64,000 bases of DNA from Melioribacter sp. (GTDB lineage Bacteria; Bacteroidota; Ignavibacteria; Ignavibacteriales; Melioribacteraceae), in NCBI GenBank assembly GCA_026417975.1, contig JAOACD010000016.1, forward strand, positions 186,001 to 250,000. The letters are read 5' to 3'. The first letter of the stretch is position 1, and the number at the start of each line of letters is the position of its first letter. Below, piece after piece: positions 63,752 through 64,000 of this stretch. Below the pieces are notes generated by a model. It made no database searches, was not told where the DNA came from, and saw only the letters and a list, made by a program, of their open reading frames with translations. The position numbers and the translations under genes were made by a program.

Positions 63752-64000
63752 AATGTCCCATTGAAAAATTATCAATTAATAAAAGATTAGCTTTATTTGC
63801 TTTAGTTCTTGGAATAATTGCTTTGTTTATTGGTAATACTAGCAGTTATAAAATTAATGTTAATGCTAAGGAATTAGCATTATCTACTGTAAGAAATCAA
63901 GATAAAATTTCAGTTATACAATTAGCAGAATGGATAATTGAAGGGAAAGCTGATTATGTACTTGTAGACTTACGTGATGAAAAATCTTTTAATGAATATT
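63748..64000 (+). CDS. Membrane-anchored rhodanese-like protein (3' partial)
   Basis: 84 residues before the window ends. An N-terminal transmembrane helix (RLALFALVLGIIALFIG) is followed by a linker and the beginning of a rhodanese domain (QLAEWIIEGKADYVLVDLRDEKSFNEY, recognised from VLVDLRDEKSF). The catalytic Cys lies beyond the window. Rhodaneses carry persulfide sulfur, which fits the adjoining reductase and YeeE/YedE genes. AAGGAG precedes the ATG, which overlaps the preceding stop. Confidence 0.85.
   Translation, partial: MKCPIEKLSINKRLALFALVLGIIALFIGNTSSYKINVNAKELALSTVRNQDKISVIQLAEWIIEGKADYVLVDLRDEKSFNEY

Overview
The window is a strongly AT-rich, gene-dense bacterial chromosome segment with no phage, IS element or CRISPR array that I can see. 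The gene content points to the Bacteroidota/Chlorobiota side of the tree, most likely an Ignavibacteria-like anaerobe or facultative anaerobe. Evidence: C-terminal type IX secretion sorting domains with the NYPNPFNP motif on two secreted proteins, a TonB-dependent receptor with a carboxypeptidase-regulatory-like plug extension, a LolCDE-type transporter, a two-subunit 2-oxoacid:ferredoxin oxidoreductase, [FeFe]-hydrogenase maturases and a polysulfide/thiosulfate-reductase-type molybdoenzyme. The lineage is inferred from gene content only.

Layout. 1-6.9 kb: a sigma54 activator with a CHASE2-type sensor remnant, then two lipoproteins, a beta-barrel/transglutaminase-like fusion and a FecR-like/TPR protein. 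A sigma54-like -24/-12 element lies just before the first lipoprotein gene. 7.2-7.5 kb: tRNA-Cys and tRNA-Gly on the minus strand. 7.6-14.1 kb: housekeeping genes (DUF2179 protein, pcm, miaA, prfB, a cNMP-binding protein, YjbQ, a glycosyltransferase, an MGMT-like protein) and a minus-strand LiaF/PspC pair. prfB carries a +1 frameshift at an unusual CTT TAA site. 14.2-23.2 kb: nadE, dsbD, korAB with a clear terminator, nrnA and pepA. 23.3-30.3 kb: a secreted clan-A glycoside hydrolase with a T9SS tag, an MscS channel fused to a cNMP domain, and a minus-strand lolCED-like operon. 30.4-30.8 kb: tRNA-Pro, -Arg, -His and -Glu.

32-43 kb is a phosphate-starvation island: TonB receptor, T9SS-sorted beta-helix protein, porin, pstS, pstC, pstA, two pstB copies and phoU. 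Two upstream regions carry TTAACA direct repeats with an 11-bp period, which look like Pho boxes. The outer-membrane components and the inner-membrane Pst transporter therefore look co-regulated. 43-56.9 kb: LD-carboxypeptidase, hydG and hydE, a TPR lipoprotein, a DUF58 protein, era, a DMT transporter, acylphosphatase, ispF, DedA, lnt, threonine aldolase, a DUF1624 membrane protein, a PolB-like exonuclease and a TonB-like protein.

57.5-64 kb is a sulfur respiration/handling island: a MobA-like protein with a degenerate nucleotide-binding loop, a MerR regulator with a Cys-rich two-CW-like domain, a Tat-exported molybdopterin oxidoreductase with its FeS and NrfD-type membrane subunits, two half-size YeeE/YedE sulfur transporters and a membrane-anchored rhodanese cut by the window end. 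The likely theme is reduction of polysulfide or thiosulfate coupled to sulfur-compound transport.

The observations most worth checking are the prfB shift site with UAA instead of UGA, the 11-bp-period Pho boxes on an outer-membrane phosphate island, the sigma54/CHASE2/FecR/transglutaminase locus, and the MerR two-CW sulfur island.
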